A stretch of DNA of 64,000 nt, from NCBI GenBank assembly GCA_949775045.1, contig OX459105.1, forward strand, positions 3,834,556-3,898,555, read 5' to 3'. Under the pieces are notes generated by a model, which was given only the letters and a program-made list of their open reading frames with translations, had not been told where the DNA came from and ran no database searches. This document shows, piece after piece, positions 27,701 through 42,700 of the stretch. Made by a program: the position numbers and the translations under genes. The DNA is from Metridium senile. Taxonomy: Eukaryota > Cnidaria > Anthozoa > Actiniaria > Metridiidae. Positions within the stretch are counted from its first letter, which is position 1. Each line of letters begins with the position of its first letter.

Positions 27701-30700
27701 CAAAGTTCATTGAATCGTCGTTCAAGTCCAAAATATCTCAAGAGAAGCCATTCTAAATCTTTTTCGTTAGTTCTCGTTTCTTCTAGAAGAACAAGTGATG
27801 CCAGCTGTGCAGCTCTGACAAGTTGAAACGAGTCGAAACAAAATTCGCAGTTATAAACACGACTCTGCGAACCGTGATGAAAGGAGCTCGAGTAAAGCAT
27901 GTATATATTATATTATATTAAGGTGCAAAGAAGTTTCACATGAACATTGCACTCTTAATCCGTTGTATATTTTCTTCTTTCAATATATTCAAAGACACGT
28001 ACTGTTTTATGAAAATAAAAAAATATAGAAATACATGCGAATGTTGGTTGAATGAACGGCGAGCTGGGGGTTTTCCCTTCGTTTTATTTATGTTTATATA
28101 CAATGCCACATTATAAAAATGCACGGGCTCAAGGGTAACAACTTTGGTGAATTCGTATGCAGGCCTGGTCGCAAATACATTACCTAGTGCGCAACTTAGG
28201 AATGGCGAATAAGGTTATTCATTCATTCATTTATTTGCAGGTTGATCTTCGTCGAACCATGAAAGTTACTGCAGTAGCTACACAAGGTCGACAAGATTCT
28301 GCACAATGGGTTACCAGTTACTATATACAGTACAGTCTAGAGGGACACAACTTTGCCACCAAACGCTTTTGGTATTCCACATTACGGGTAGGACCATAAT
28401 TGTTACTGTTAGTAAAACAATGTCAATAGGGTTTTCCGATTTAGTGACTTTGGTACTAATGGAGTACAAACACTAAAAGTGTGCAACATAAATACCACTA
28501 AATACTACTAAATTAGGCAAATTCTTTTGTTCTCTATTGTTTAATCAACACTATTTAGTGGTAAATAGTACAAAGTATTGCACACTTTTAGTGTTTGTAC
28601 TCTAGTACCAGATACTAATTAGCATACGTGTTTACCGTTATTAGAATTTCTAGGAGCCGCCTGTATTCAAAATACTATATTTTCAGATTAAGAATAAAAA
28701 AATAAGAACAATATTGCAGAAACCATGACAAATCAATACTGGTATTATCATCTACCACTATTAGTGCCAAATCTACCTTTGTGCCGGTAAATCAGAAAAC
28801 CCTAATGTGGTTTCCTTTAGGCCACTCCACACTAAAGCCTGGTTCACACTGCGTCGTAAAGGCCCGAGCAAACGCACGCAACATTGTTGGCCAACATTGT
28901 TGCGATACGGTTTGTTGAACACGAGAACAAAAGAAATGTGGGATGAGTTTCATCAAACATCATCCAACAGGGTGTTTAAACGGGGCCAACATGTTGGAGC
29001 AACCATGTTGGTCCAAGAATGTTGCATGCGTTTGCACGGGCCTTAATCGTAATCAGAATCATAAGCAAAACACCGACTTGTCCGTCATAGGATTACTTGT
29101 CAGTCACAAGACGACTTATCCGACATAAGAAGACGTGTCAGTCATAAGACGATTTATCCGACATAAGAAGACATGTGTGACATAAGACGACTTGTCCGTC
29201 ATGCGACGACTTGTCCGTCATAAGACGATTTGTACGTCATAAGACGACTTGTCCGTCATAAGACGACTTGTCCGTCATAGGACGACTTGTCCGTCATAAG
29301 ACGACTTGTCCGTCATAAGACGACTTGTCCGTCACTTGTCCGTCATAAGACGACTTGTCCGTCATAGGACGACTTGTCCGTCATAAGACGATTTGTCCGA
29401 CTTGTACTTCTATTGTGAAGACGGGCTCAGTATTATTATCACTATCATCATGATCTAACTATATTTTATTTCTAATATTTGTTTTTTATATACACCTATT
29501 TCAAAAAAGGTTGTCATCGCCAAAAGCGATAGGCGATAGGTCATTCCAAGACCCAAGTGCACTATGGATATTATGCTAAGTCGTGAAATTTTCAATCATG
29601 CCAGCTTGTTGCCAGAAGACACAGCTTTTCTGCTTTTATGTGGATACTTTAGATTATACCCATAGTGCACTTGGGTCTTGTAATGACCTATCGCCTATCG
29701 CCTATATCGCTTTTGGCGATGACAACCTTTTTTGAAATAGGTATATACATTTAATTTGTCCTCAGACTTTCCAAGCTAACCGTGACAAGGATTCGGTCAC
29801 GATCAATTCATTCGATGAGCCTATCTACACTCGTTACTTCCGTATCAAGCCCAGATCATGGCGATCACGCATTGCTATGAGAGTTGAGCTTTACGGTTGC
29901 GCCTGGAGTAAGTACCTCTATTATTTGTCACGCTATATGGATGTCGTGACTGTCACAATAGACCACTTTCATAAATACAATAATATGAAACGGAACATGA
30001 TTTTTCAAGTAAACATATATTTTGATATTTTAGCACTGTCATTGCTGTAGCGTTTATGCTGAAATCTGGTAACGCCATGTTGCTGTCATCCAACAATCTT
30101 GTCACGCCATACTTCTGTCACGTTAAATTCTTGTCACACAACGTTCAGTAACTTCGCCTAATGAAGTAATTGTCTATTTTTAGATCGTTGTGACATGCCA
30201 CTTGGTGTCGAAGAGAAGGAGGTCGCTGACCAGTTGATGACTGCTTCGTCATATTCCGGTAGCTCTTGCCAAGCACAATACGGTCGACTGAACAGCTACG
30301 CGGGCGCTGGGGCCTGGTGCGCGAAAAGAAATAACCGCAATCAATGGATGCAAGTTGATTTTGGCGCCACGGCTAAGGTGACGCGTGTGGCTACCCAAGG
30401 TCGACGTGGATCAGCCCAGTGGGTCAAGAGTTACTATGTCTCATATAGCAACAAGGGATATAACTTTGCTGTCTACAGAGAAAACAGAAAAACTAAGGTA
30501 TGATACAATATCCCTAGTGGTGCTTGGGATTGTGGGTAATCTATGTTTACGGTAACAGATATGGTTATTTTTATGCTACAACATCCCTAGAATCTCTAGT
30601 AGCGCTTGGGATTATGGGTAGTCTCTGTCTATTTAACCAGACATGGTAATTTTAAGGCCTCCTAGCTAGCTAGCTTTCTTGTTTGTTTGCCCGTTTTAGA

Positions 30701-33700
30701 TCACGTGATGCTAAAATGCGTTAATGTGAAATCTCTCCATTGAATTGTACATTATTGATTGTGTTTTTGTTGATCAGGTGTTCCAAGGAAACTACGATTT
30801 CTACATTACCGTAACAAACAAATTCCGTAAACCAATACACGGGCGTTACTTCCGGGTACACCCAGTCACGTGGTACGGTCACATATCCATGAGAGTTGAG
30901 TTCTACGGTTGCGTGACAGGTAAGATACTGTGTGACACTGAAACCAATGAAGTGAAATTAATGAATACCGCTGTCCTTTTCTTACTTCGGAAACAACTTC
31001 CGCTCATTTTATTGAAACCTCAGTTATAACATCAACAATGTACATGAACAGATGATCACAATTCACCTTCATCACTTTAAGGGCCCAACATTATCGATCC
31101 AACATATTGGGCCCGGATGAAGTTTGATTTGGGTCAAGTTTGATTCGGGTCAAGTTTGATTCGGGTCAAGTTTGATTCGGGTCAAGCTTTCCATCCAACT
31201 TCATCCAAGATTTCTATTTTTATCATTTTCAACAAACCGTTACAAAGTTGGACGCATGCATAAACAAGACTACCTCACATGCAGATGATCACAATTTATT
31301 ATAATCAAAATTCTTTAAAAGACATTGTAATAGCCATTATAAAATGCATGCATAACTAATGAGAGTTTTACAAAAACAATCACGTCCGCGATGAAGGTTG
31401 TATTTTCGTCTTCGACTCGTAGTTGTATAGATCGGCCGCACGTGTTGTGTATATTACTTTCATTACAAGTAATGGGATATGGATTTCTGTTTTCATTACA
31501 TAGGCAAACGTTGCAATGTCCCTCTTGGAATGCAAAACCGTCGCATTAGCAACGCCAGAATTACAGCATCCTCAACCTGGAGCAAGATCTATTCTCCACA
31601 GATGGGTCGCCTCCACTCACCCAAATCTTGGTGCTCTAAAGTAAAGGACCATTATCGTCAATGGCTGCAGATTGATCTTGGAAGACCATCTCGTGTTACT
31701 AAGATAGCTACTCAAGGACGTAAAGACGCAAGACAATGGGTGAAGCGATATACCTTGTCTTACAGTCAGGATGGTGCTGTCTTTACTGAATACAAGGCCC
31801 CAAATTCTTACACCAAAAGGGTTGGTATTTTACTCTGCTTTTTGATGAAATAACATTCTATGACAACGATTTTAGAAATATTTAGACATCCTAACTACAA
31901 GGCTACACATTTTTCACACATTCATTGATGGTTTCTTTCAGTATTTCTACGCCAATAAAGACCAGAATTCAGTGCGATCCCACCGTCTTTTTCCACGAAT
32001 AAGAGCTCGGTATGTGCGAGTCCATCCTTACACGTGGTACAGCCATATTTCTATGAGAGTTGAACTGTACGGCTGTGCTGAAGGTGAGTTGAAGGGACCG
32101 TGTATCTGGGTTAGGTGTCATAATTTAAACTTAAAGCTGTGCTGTGCTTTGCTTTGCTGTTACGCTATGTTACGTTATACATGTTATGTTGCGTGTTGTT
32201 ACGTTACGTTATATTACGTTATGTTGCGTTATGTTAAGTTGCGTTATGTTATTTTACGTTATATTATGTTATGTTATATTACGTTACGTAATGTTCACAA
32301 ACATAGATAAGTCACATGCATCTCATTAACGTTTTCCTCCCTTTTAGACAAATGTTTCATGCCTCTTGGAATGGAGGACAAGCGTATCCGTAATGGTCGT
32401 ATCACAGCCTCGTCGTACTACAACCATTACCTACAACCCACACATGGTCGTCTACATCATAGATGGTCCTGGACACCAAAGAACCACGCAGCCAATCAGC
32501 ACATACAGGTAATGTGACGTCATTTTAGATCGATTGATTTGTACTTGATTTTCAACAAATACGGAAAGGACCTTGACGAAAATCTTCCTTGATGAGCCAT
32601 TGGAGAAGGATTGTCATTTTTTAGTACTTTGTATATTTCGGCCTTAATTTTAAGGCCATCAACAGCAAAATGAATTTAACCTGAATCTAAATTAGTTTAA
32701 GAGGCTCACGGGAATAGATTGTCCTTGTTCATTCATTTAGGCTAGGCTTTTGTTTTTTAATAAAGATAGCTTCTGATGTATTTCTTTTTCTACAGTCTCT
32801 TAAGTTAGACTCGAGATTATTTACGATTATTAATGTTTAAATAAAATATAACATTTTTTGGTTTGTTTTCCAGGTCAATTTACTGGACTTGACGACGGTG
32901 AAAGGGATAGCTACTCAAGGTCGTTACGATGCTAACCAGTGGGTCAAGTCCTACAGGGTTTATTACAGTACTAATGGTGTAAAGTTCCACGCTTACAGTG
33001 ACAGACCACGTGTCAAAGGACGACGTGCACCTCCACCAAAGGTATTGTTTTAATTGTTTTTATAGACCCCCGGGGGGAGGGGGGGGGGGGGGGGGTATTC
33101 CCTTTGTCCAAGTGGGAGGAATGATCGGTGCTCCTTTTAGGGTTGAAAATGTTCCACCAAAGGGACAGACGAAATACCAATATGGCCGCCACTTCATTAT
33201 CATATTTTTTTTTAATTAATATTTTAATTGACCAATACATCAAAATTATAGAATAGAATGGGGCTTTACATTCACTACCTCGAAACAAACGAAATCAAAA
33301 TCAAATCAGGGATTTAAAAATGCAGTTAAAACGCAACCTAAAGAAAAAATTGACCAAAAGTATTGTCTTATGTGTATGTATTTGAATGTATTTATGTTAT
33401 TTGGAGAGTTTTGGAGATATAATTTAATATTTTGTTATATCAGGAAAAATAAGCAAAACAAGGAAAATGTTTTAACAGACCTATTCACAGTTCAGTTCAG
33501 TGACCATGAATAATAGTTCCAAGTCGAGGTTCGAGTTGCTGCCCATGATACGTTATATAGTTTTGCTATGTGAGCCAACTCCAACCTCGACTTGGAACTG
33601 AATGGCATTGTGAAAAGGACAATTGTTTAACTATCTTCTCTGAATTGTTTTGACCAGCTTTTCAAGGCCAACTCTGACAGACATTCCGTAGTGTTCCAAG

Positions 33701-36700
33701 AATTTGTCCGTCCATTCCGTGCCTTATATGTCCGTGTTTACCCTGTGCATTACTACAGCTGGAAATCTATGAGGCTTGAGCTCTTTGGTTGTACAGGTAA
33801 TGTATATAGTTTATGACACCAAACTACACCACACTTGACTCTACGCAACACGGCACGGCAGGACACGATAAAACACAACATGACACGACACGACACCATA
33901 CTTGACTCTGCATGACTTGGGTCTATATGTAGAAACGCAACACGGCACGACAGGACACGACAGGACACGATAAAACACAACACGACACGACACCATACTT
34001 GACACGGCATGACTTGGCTCGATATCACAGTAAAAATACAAAACGACACGACACGATAAAACACAGCACGACTCGATACGATACGATACGATACTTGACA
34101 CGGCATGACTTGTCTTGATAGGTAAAAAACACAACACGACACGATAAAACACAGTACGACTCGATACGAAACGACACCATACTTTACAAAACGACTATAT
34201 GTTACACGACTAGATACTAGTACTAGGGCCTCTTCAAACGGGCCCAACATGTTGGACCAACATGGTTTCTCCAACATGTTTGGGCCCGTTTATACACCCT
34301 GTTTGATGATGTTTGATGAAACATCATGCAGTATTTCTTTTGTTCTCGGGTTCAACAAACCGTATCGCAACAATGTTGGTCCGACATGTTGGGCCCGTTT
34401 AAAGAGGCCCTTAACTTATGCAATTATTGTATATTTGTAGCAACACCATGTAGTACTCCACTGGGTATGCAATCTGTTAGCCGCATCAAGAACGGACAAA
34501 TCACTGCATCATCGTTCCTCAACGCACAGTACGCACCACATCTCGCTAGACTACATCGCAGACCTCATGGACGGTAAGATTATCAAAACTAAGGAGCATA
34601 CGATTAAAGGCCCACTTTGATGAACATTAATGAAAATTGGAAACTGGAGTTATCTAACTACGCTCACATGTTAAGCTTAATAAAGCGAACACACTAAAAC
34701 CATGAAATAAATAGAAAAATAGTTACTGACTATTAGTTTCTATTTAGTTACTGTACACAATTACTCGATTCTGATTGGACGAGAGGAGTACAATTAAATC
34801 GTAAATTGTACTCTGCAGATTACCGATTAGTTTTTCAGTATATTATAAAAAATATAAAAAAATATATATAATAAAAAATCGCACAATTTTTTCGTACAAT
34901 TTGTAATACATAAATACTCGTGACGTTTTGAAAGTTATCAAATTGGACTTGCTCAAAAGGCTTGTCCAATTTTGAAAAGTTTCCAAACATCACTCGTACC
35001 TATTGATTACGAATTGAACTCAAGTTCAAGTGCGATTTCCTATACTAATTTAATTTAACTTTTTTGTTATTCAGTGGAAGTTTAATAAATAAATGAATAA
35101 ATTTCAGAATATAAGACCCCGTCTACACGGATCCGGATACTTTTGAAACCGCATACTTTTTGATGCGAATCGGCCTATCGTCCACACGAATCCAGTGAAT
35201 CCGGTCACCGAAACCGCATACTTTTACTTGAATCCTCCGGATACGCGGATTCGTGTGGACGCAAATATTTCTATGCGGTTTCAGCCGGATCGGATTCGTG
35301 AAGACGAGGCCTTAGAGTACAAACATTAAAAGCGTGCAACATAAATAGTACTAAATAGTGATATTTTATGCTAATTCTATTGTTTTCTATTGTTTAATTA
35401 TCACTATTTAGTACTAATTAGTACTACTTCACGGGTATAATATTTGTACTCTACCTATAATTTTTACTAATTATAATATTATAATAATAATAAATAAATG
35501 ATATTATTTCCAGTGATCAAGGAGTATGGTGTACTAAGAAGAACGATTACTACCAGTGGCTGAAGATTGACTTAGGTCGTATGACCACTGTCTCTCGTAT
35601 TGACATCCAAGGTCGATATAGCAGCAAACAGTACGTCAGTCAGTTCTGGCTGTACTACAGTGTTGACGGCGTTCATTGGGCTATCTATCGATGGAAGAAC
35701 GCTGATAAGGTATGACGTAATGATGACGTCATTGTATTGTAACTTCACCACGATGTCATCTCAATTCATAGATCCACTATCCATTGTGTTCTATCTTAGT
35801 TACTGTTGCTACGTCCTAGAAGCCAAATACGTTTTGCTCAATATACAGCACGAATATACATAGATTGCTAAAAACTTTATAAGTCTGTCTTGGAATTTAT
35901 GTATTCTATTATGAGTACATTATGCAGATAGAGCTAAACTTTATTTATATATATACATGCTGATAACTAATAATATGATAATCGTTTGTAGATGTTCAAG
36001 GGTAACAACGATCAATACACCGTGAAGACTAATGCCATCAACCCTCCAATCTACGCTCGTTATGTCAGAATCAACCCTCGAGGATGGAGCTCTAGGATCT
36101 GTATGAGAATTGAACTGTATGGATGTGCTGCCAGTAAGTAATGATAGACAGCTGTCAGTTAGTTAGTAAGTCAGTCAGTCAGCCAGTCAGCCAGTCAGCC
36201 AGTCAGCCAGTCAGCCAGTCAGCCAGTCAGCCAGTCAGCCAGTCAGCCAGTCGGCCAGTCGGCCAGTCGGCCAGTTGGTGAAAGAACTTCCTTTTTAAAC
36301 ATTCAACATTCACACGTTTAATGTGCTTGTGTTGCAGATCGTTGTGAGGCGCCATTAGGTATCCAAGATTATCGTATCAGGCGGTCTATGTACTCTGCTT
36401 CATCTCTCCTCAACCATTACTATGGTCCATGGAGTGCTAAGCTACAGGATCGTAACCATGGCTACTACAGAGGAGGGTGGTACCCTAAGTACAATAGACG
36501 CGGTGAATGGCTACAGGTAGACCTCGGCACCCTTGCTCGGGTCTCTAAGGTATGTTTCTACACCTCATTGTATGGTTGTAGTTCTGCAAACGTGGATTAT
36601 AGAAGCTTAGACCGAGAGGGATTATGGGAAGCGGCATTATAATTCATGTATTTTTATGATGGTGCAGATCTAAGCAATCACATAAGAGCATGTTTTTAAG

Positions 36701-39700
36701 GAAGTTCGATTAATTAATTGTCCGATTGATTAATATTTTGATAAACTTATTGTTCGATTGATTAATCATTGGATTGATTAATTGTTTGATTGACTAATAT
36801 TGATTCGATTGATTAATTGTTCGATTAAATGGTTCATTGCAGGTGGCTATCCAAGGTCGTTACGATGCGGCCCAATATGTGAAGACCTTTACCTTATCGT
36901 ACGGTAACAATGGACTAAAGTTTTACCAGTACAAAGTAGGAAGAGCAGTCAGGGTGTTTATTGGTAACGTTGAGAGATACTTTGTCAACATCAACCGTCT
37001 GGTCCCCAGTATCAAGGCTAGATATATACGTATCTACCCCCAGACCTGGCACAGCCATATTGAAATGAGAATGGAACTCTACGGTTGCAGGCTATGTAAG
37101 TATTTAGATTATTGATCCTATGCATGGGTCGCGTGGTTGTTTGTCGCTTGCCTCAGGTTCATACAAATGATGATTTGTTTGTGTGATTTGTGTAAACAGA
37201 TTCATATGATGAGTAGTTTTTGTTTACGTTGAATTTTGAAAGATATATTTTGAAATCGAAAACTCTCGTCAAAAAACTTTACAAGGACTATTGTTTGGAA
37301 AGACTCTAATGTTTTTTAAACCAATCCTAAGCGATGTTTCGATTTGGTGCTGACTGTCCCCCTTAATGTAGTTGGTTAAATTATTTTCAGACAATCGTTC
37401 AAGTCAATCTTTTTAGGATACACCTATTATTTTTGCGCTTAGTACCTTCAGATTTATATTTACCATCGCCATATCCGAAGCCAGAAAGTGCACGCAAACG
37501 AATTTTTAATGAGAAAAAACTGCCGTACCACAGAATTCATTTTAGTCTCAGATTGCAGATTCAGATCTCCTTTAGCCTGCGTTACATCCGGTTTATTCCC
37601 TGTAATAACCGTCTGCGAAATAACGAACATATTCGTGTCCTGAGACCCCCAGCGAATAGCAGCAAAATATATAATAGATTCTGATTGGCTGTTGACCTTT
37701 CAAATTCTAACGAGTCCTCCCATTGGTTCGATTTGTAAACGGGAAAGACTGAGGCGAGTAATCGAACCAATGGGAGGACTCGTTAGAATTTGAAATAGGT
37801 GTATAGTGGTATTGATATTACCGAATGTCTAATTTGCAGCTAAACAGTGCAACCGTCAACTAGGAATGCAAGCAGGCCGTATTAACTCCAAATTTGTAAC
37901 TGCCTCTTCATACTACAACAAGAACTTGGCACCATGGCAAGCAAGGCTCCATCATGGGCGATCATGGTCAGCAAGAATCAGCAATTACGTTCAGTGGCTA
38001 CGCATTGACCTCCGCCGACCAAGTAAGATTGTGCGCATTGCAACTCAAGGTCGAAAAAATGCCGATCAGTGGGTGACGTCATACTATGTATCTAGCAGTG
38101 TAGATGGAGTGCATTACTCAGAGTATACACAAATGAATACTAAAAAGGTATGTAGAACACGTGTTTTCTAAGGGACGGACAATTATGACGGACAATTATG
38201 TTCTGTGTATAAGTGAAATACAGATACATGAGAAAAATATCATGTCCCTTGGCGGAATTGAAACCACGGTTTCGGCTTTGTAGTCCGATGTGTTAACTAC
38301 TACACCACAAGGACCAACCACGCTGTATACGCAGCTGGATAATGTAGTATAGGCAACTGGGGCTGGGCAAATTTGCATGAATTTTTTTTTCAATTTGCAC
38401 GAATAATTTTTTTTCATTGTCGCTGTGCACGATTTTTTTTCACTCTTTAAGTATGTGCTCGAATTTGTTTTTGGTATTTGCCCAACCCCTCCCCCCCCCC
38501 CTCAAATATCTAATTATCAAATATCTAAGGTAAATTGATTTTTTTAATGGTTAACGATATTGTTTGTTTTGTTGTCAGTTGTTCACAGCTAACAGAGACA
38601 GGGATACAGTCAAGTACAATATGTTTAACCCTGCCATCAGAGCGCGTTACCTCCGTGTTGAACCTTACAGATGGAGATCATGGATTTCGATGAGAATAGA
38701 GTTATACGGATGCTACATAAGTAAGTAATAGTAAATGATATGTACACATATCAAAGATATGGCTATTGGTCTGTTGCAATCTCAGACCCCGGCTACACGA
38801 ATCCGGATACTTTTGAAACCGCATACTTTTTGATGCGAATCGGCCTATCGTCCACACGAATCCAGTGAATCCGGTCACCGAAACCGCATACTTTTACTTG
38901 AACCCTCCGGATACGCGGATTCGTGTGGACGCAAATATTTATATGCGGTTTCATCCGGATCGGATTCGTGTAGCCGAAGCCTCAACCTGTTAAAAAAAAG
39001 AAAAAATTCTCTCGCGCCAATCAAAGTCTTTTGTTACTTCTCACCTACAATACCATATATGGTAATGGAATTGTTTCCAAGATTGCATACGGTATTTCTG
39101 ATACGTGATAATACTGTAAAAATAATTGATAGTTTTTTTTTTTTTTTTTTATATATTCTTTTATTCACAAATAATACTTAAATACAGTTGTTGCTATTTA
39201 CAATTAAGGAGGATAAAACATTAGGTTTTATCAACTAGAAGATCATTTAATACAATTATTGTTATTTACAATTAAGGAGGATAAAACATTAGGTGTTATC
39301 CAAAATAATTGTTAGTTATATATTTACAACAATACAATATGATTAATACAATTCCTAAGATAATTTGTTAAAACTAATCTAAGAAGTTTAAAATGTAAAA
39401 TGTTATATAGTATATCTACAGAAATTAAATTAAATTAGATAGAGTCTTTATATACAGATTGAAAGAAATGAGTTTTAAGTGGCGATTTTAAATCATGAAC
39501 AGACTCGCAATGGTGCAAGGCCTCTGGCCGATAAAATGATAAAACAATGTTGAGGGGGGAGGGGGGGGGGGTCATGTTATTTTTGGAAGCAGCCCCCTTA
39601 ATAGAGTGCAAATATAATAACCGTGAAACAAGTAGTACTAATTAGTGCTAATTAAACAATAGAAAACAATAGAATTAGCATAAAATATCACTATTTAGTA

Positions 39701-42700
39701 CTATTTATGTTGCACGCTTTTAATGTTTGTACTCTAGTGTACTTGGTGTTTTCATGCTAAATACACGTTAAAAACATGATTTAACCATCCTATCAACAGG
39801 TGCATGCTACATGCCACTTGGTATCCAGGATCGTCGAATTCCCGCAGGACGCTTCCGTGCTTCTACCAGCCTCAACTATAACTACGGACCCGAACGCGCT
39901 CGCCTTGCACAATACGCACGGCACAGCCGCACTGCAGCCTGGGTAGCAAAGCAGCGTAACGCGAACCAATGGCTACAAGTAGATTTAGGCAAAGTCACCC
40001 GTGTTACTGGGATTGCTACACAAGGACGGAATACTGGCAGCCAGTTTGTTAGATCTTATATCTTGCAGTATAGTAATGATGGTGCAAAGTTTAGGAATTA
40101 TCTTGCTTATGGTAGAGTAAGGGTAAGTTTACCAATTCATTTTACATCATGCCATTTTACGCTGTGGTTAAACACCTATTTCAATTAACGTTGTCCATCT
40201 GGAATGGTCTGAGACCGATAGGAATTGTGGGAGTTCAGTAAATTCCAAATGTGTTGTTTTAATCACACTTGAATGGTGCTGAAGTATGGATAATAGTATT
40301 TCAGAAGTAAACATTAATATTCGAGCGTGCATAGAATAGTGTATTTGCAGTTTAACGAGCTCCCACAATTCCTATCGGTCTCAGATCGACCATTCCAGAT
40401 GGACAACGTTAATTGAAATAGGTGTATACTTACTAAATGGTGAATGGCGAACGGCGATTGCACGACCGAAAGGAATTATGGTTGCGCATACAATATATCT
40501 TAGTGTTTTTCTGGATTTCTAAGCACAGATTCATTTTTATTTCTGTCACAAAAGATACTTAAATTATCAATATGTTGTTCAAGTTATATATCATGTTGTA
40601 ATATAAAGTGATATCAAGGATGTAGGGTTACTCTTGAACGACGCCATTTTGAAACTGTTGGTCCAATTCAGTCTCTCGACCATGCTTGTAAATAGCCAAC
40701 TGGTTTGCTACCTTGCCAGTTGGGTTTTCTTTAACATGTTATGTTGTAAATATTATTATCAGTTTGTTTGTATTAGTTAGTATAAGAGGACCAAGTTTTA
40801 AAGAAAACTATGGTTTATTTGTGATATCATCTGTAAATAAGGTCTATTTTATTTTATTTTATTTTTATTTACTTTAGGTTTTCCGCGCTAACTACGATAT
40901 CTACCACACCGTTGCACGCCGTATTTCACCAGTCATCAATGCCAGATTTATTCGTATCCGACCAAAAACATGGAACAGCTACGTAGCTTTGAGGTTTGAA
41001 CTCTTTGGATGTTCACGTGGTAAGAGACGTTGTTGATTTTTATATTTTTACAATATTTAGTTTGGAGTGTGTGTGAATGATAGCAAGGCCTGTTATTGGT
41101 CCAAATCTCGCCTAATCTCGCCTAGCCCCGCCTAACCTCGCAAGAAAAAAAAAGTCCTATAATGTCAAATCTCGCCTAATCGCGCCTGACCCCGCCTAAC
41201 CTTGCCTGACCCCGCAAGGTTGAAAATCTCAAAATGTCCTAATCTCGCCTAATCTCGCTTAATATACTTCCTGTTCGTACCTTTTAAGGTTCTGGGGCCA
41301 GTTGTACGAAGCCCGAATAAAGTTATCCACTGGATAAGAAATATCCAGTGTATAGAATTTGTATAGGTTTTATCCGTTGGATAGGGATTTATCCGTTGGA
41401 TTAGGGATTTATCCGGTGGACAGCGCTAAAAGTAAGCTTTGCTGCCAAGAACATGGCATAGTCGTACCACCCCCCCCCCCCCCCCCCGGGATAATACCAG
41501 AAACCGGGTTAATGAGGTTTAACAAGATATTTCCTTTTTTCTTCCAACAGCACGTCAATGCGCCTCACCCGTCGGCCTCCAAAACAAACGCCTCAAGAAC
41601 AACCTCATTACAGCATCGTCAATGAAGAACAACTTCTTTGCTCCATTCCTTGCACGATTATTTAACCACCGTAAAGGACGTTCCTATGGCGTATGGATGC
41701 CCCGTTCGAGCAACCATAAGCAATGGCTACAAGTAAATCTTGGTCGTGCCATGAAGATTACTGGTATTGCTATCCAGGGTCGCAGTGATGCTCGCTACTA
41801 TGTACGGTATTTCTGGATGAAATACAGTACTGATGGAGTGTTCTTTAACTACCTGAGACAATGGAAAGGCGGTTATATGGTAAGGCACTAGTCCGGCAAT
41901 AGGTGGACTACAGTGACGTATTTTATTATGCTTTTGCCAACCAACCATCCATTGTATTTTAATGTTATTAAAAACTAACACATACACACACAAAATTTAC
42001 AATTAAAGAATGCCACAATAAATGTGACACACGTTGATAACTAATAACAGAGAAAAATAAAAGAAATAACTAACACATACACACACAAAATTTACAATTA
42101 AAGAATGCCACAATAAATGTGACACACGATGTTGATAACTAATAACAGAGGAAAAAAATCACACAAAAAGAAACAAAAGAAACAAAAAAATAAAAATAAA
42201 AAACACACAGTGACGTATTTTGTTATGGTTTTGCCAACCTTCCACTGTTATTAGAACAAAGAAAAATCTATTGTGAAAGTGGTTGGCAAATTAGCATCGC
42301 AATACGAACATTTTGGCAAAGTTTTTGTTTCTGCTCGATATCAGTGACTTAAATACAATTTTGAAAACTTTTGCATATAACTGTTATAACAGCTATTTAT
42401 CTGTACAATGGAAACCTGCCTTACGGCCACCCCGCTATTACGGCCAGTTTTTTAGGTCCCGACGAAATGCATGCCCATAGACTGAATCAAAATATGGCGT
42501 ACTCTTATTGTTCTTGATTGTCTAGCCTCGTGTTCACGTTGGAAAACAATAGAGTTTTCACATGTATGCGAGGCTGTGCAGTCAAGAAGAATTGTTATTC
42601 AAATTGGCCGCCATATTTTGATTCGGTGTATACATTTTCTATAAATTTTACCCGCTTAATACGGCCACCCCGTTTATACGGCCACTTTGGGCTGTCACTT

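Noticed and set aside
29077..29405. CRISPR-like short direct repeats
   Set aside because: Head-to-tail 19-bp repeats without spacers in a eukaryotic intron.
38244..38322. Functional tRNA gene on the minus strand
   Set aside because: The acceptor stem has an extra base and the anticodon loop is ambiguous; reported as tRNA-like only.
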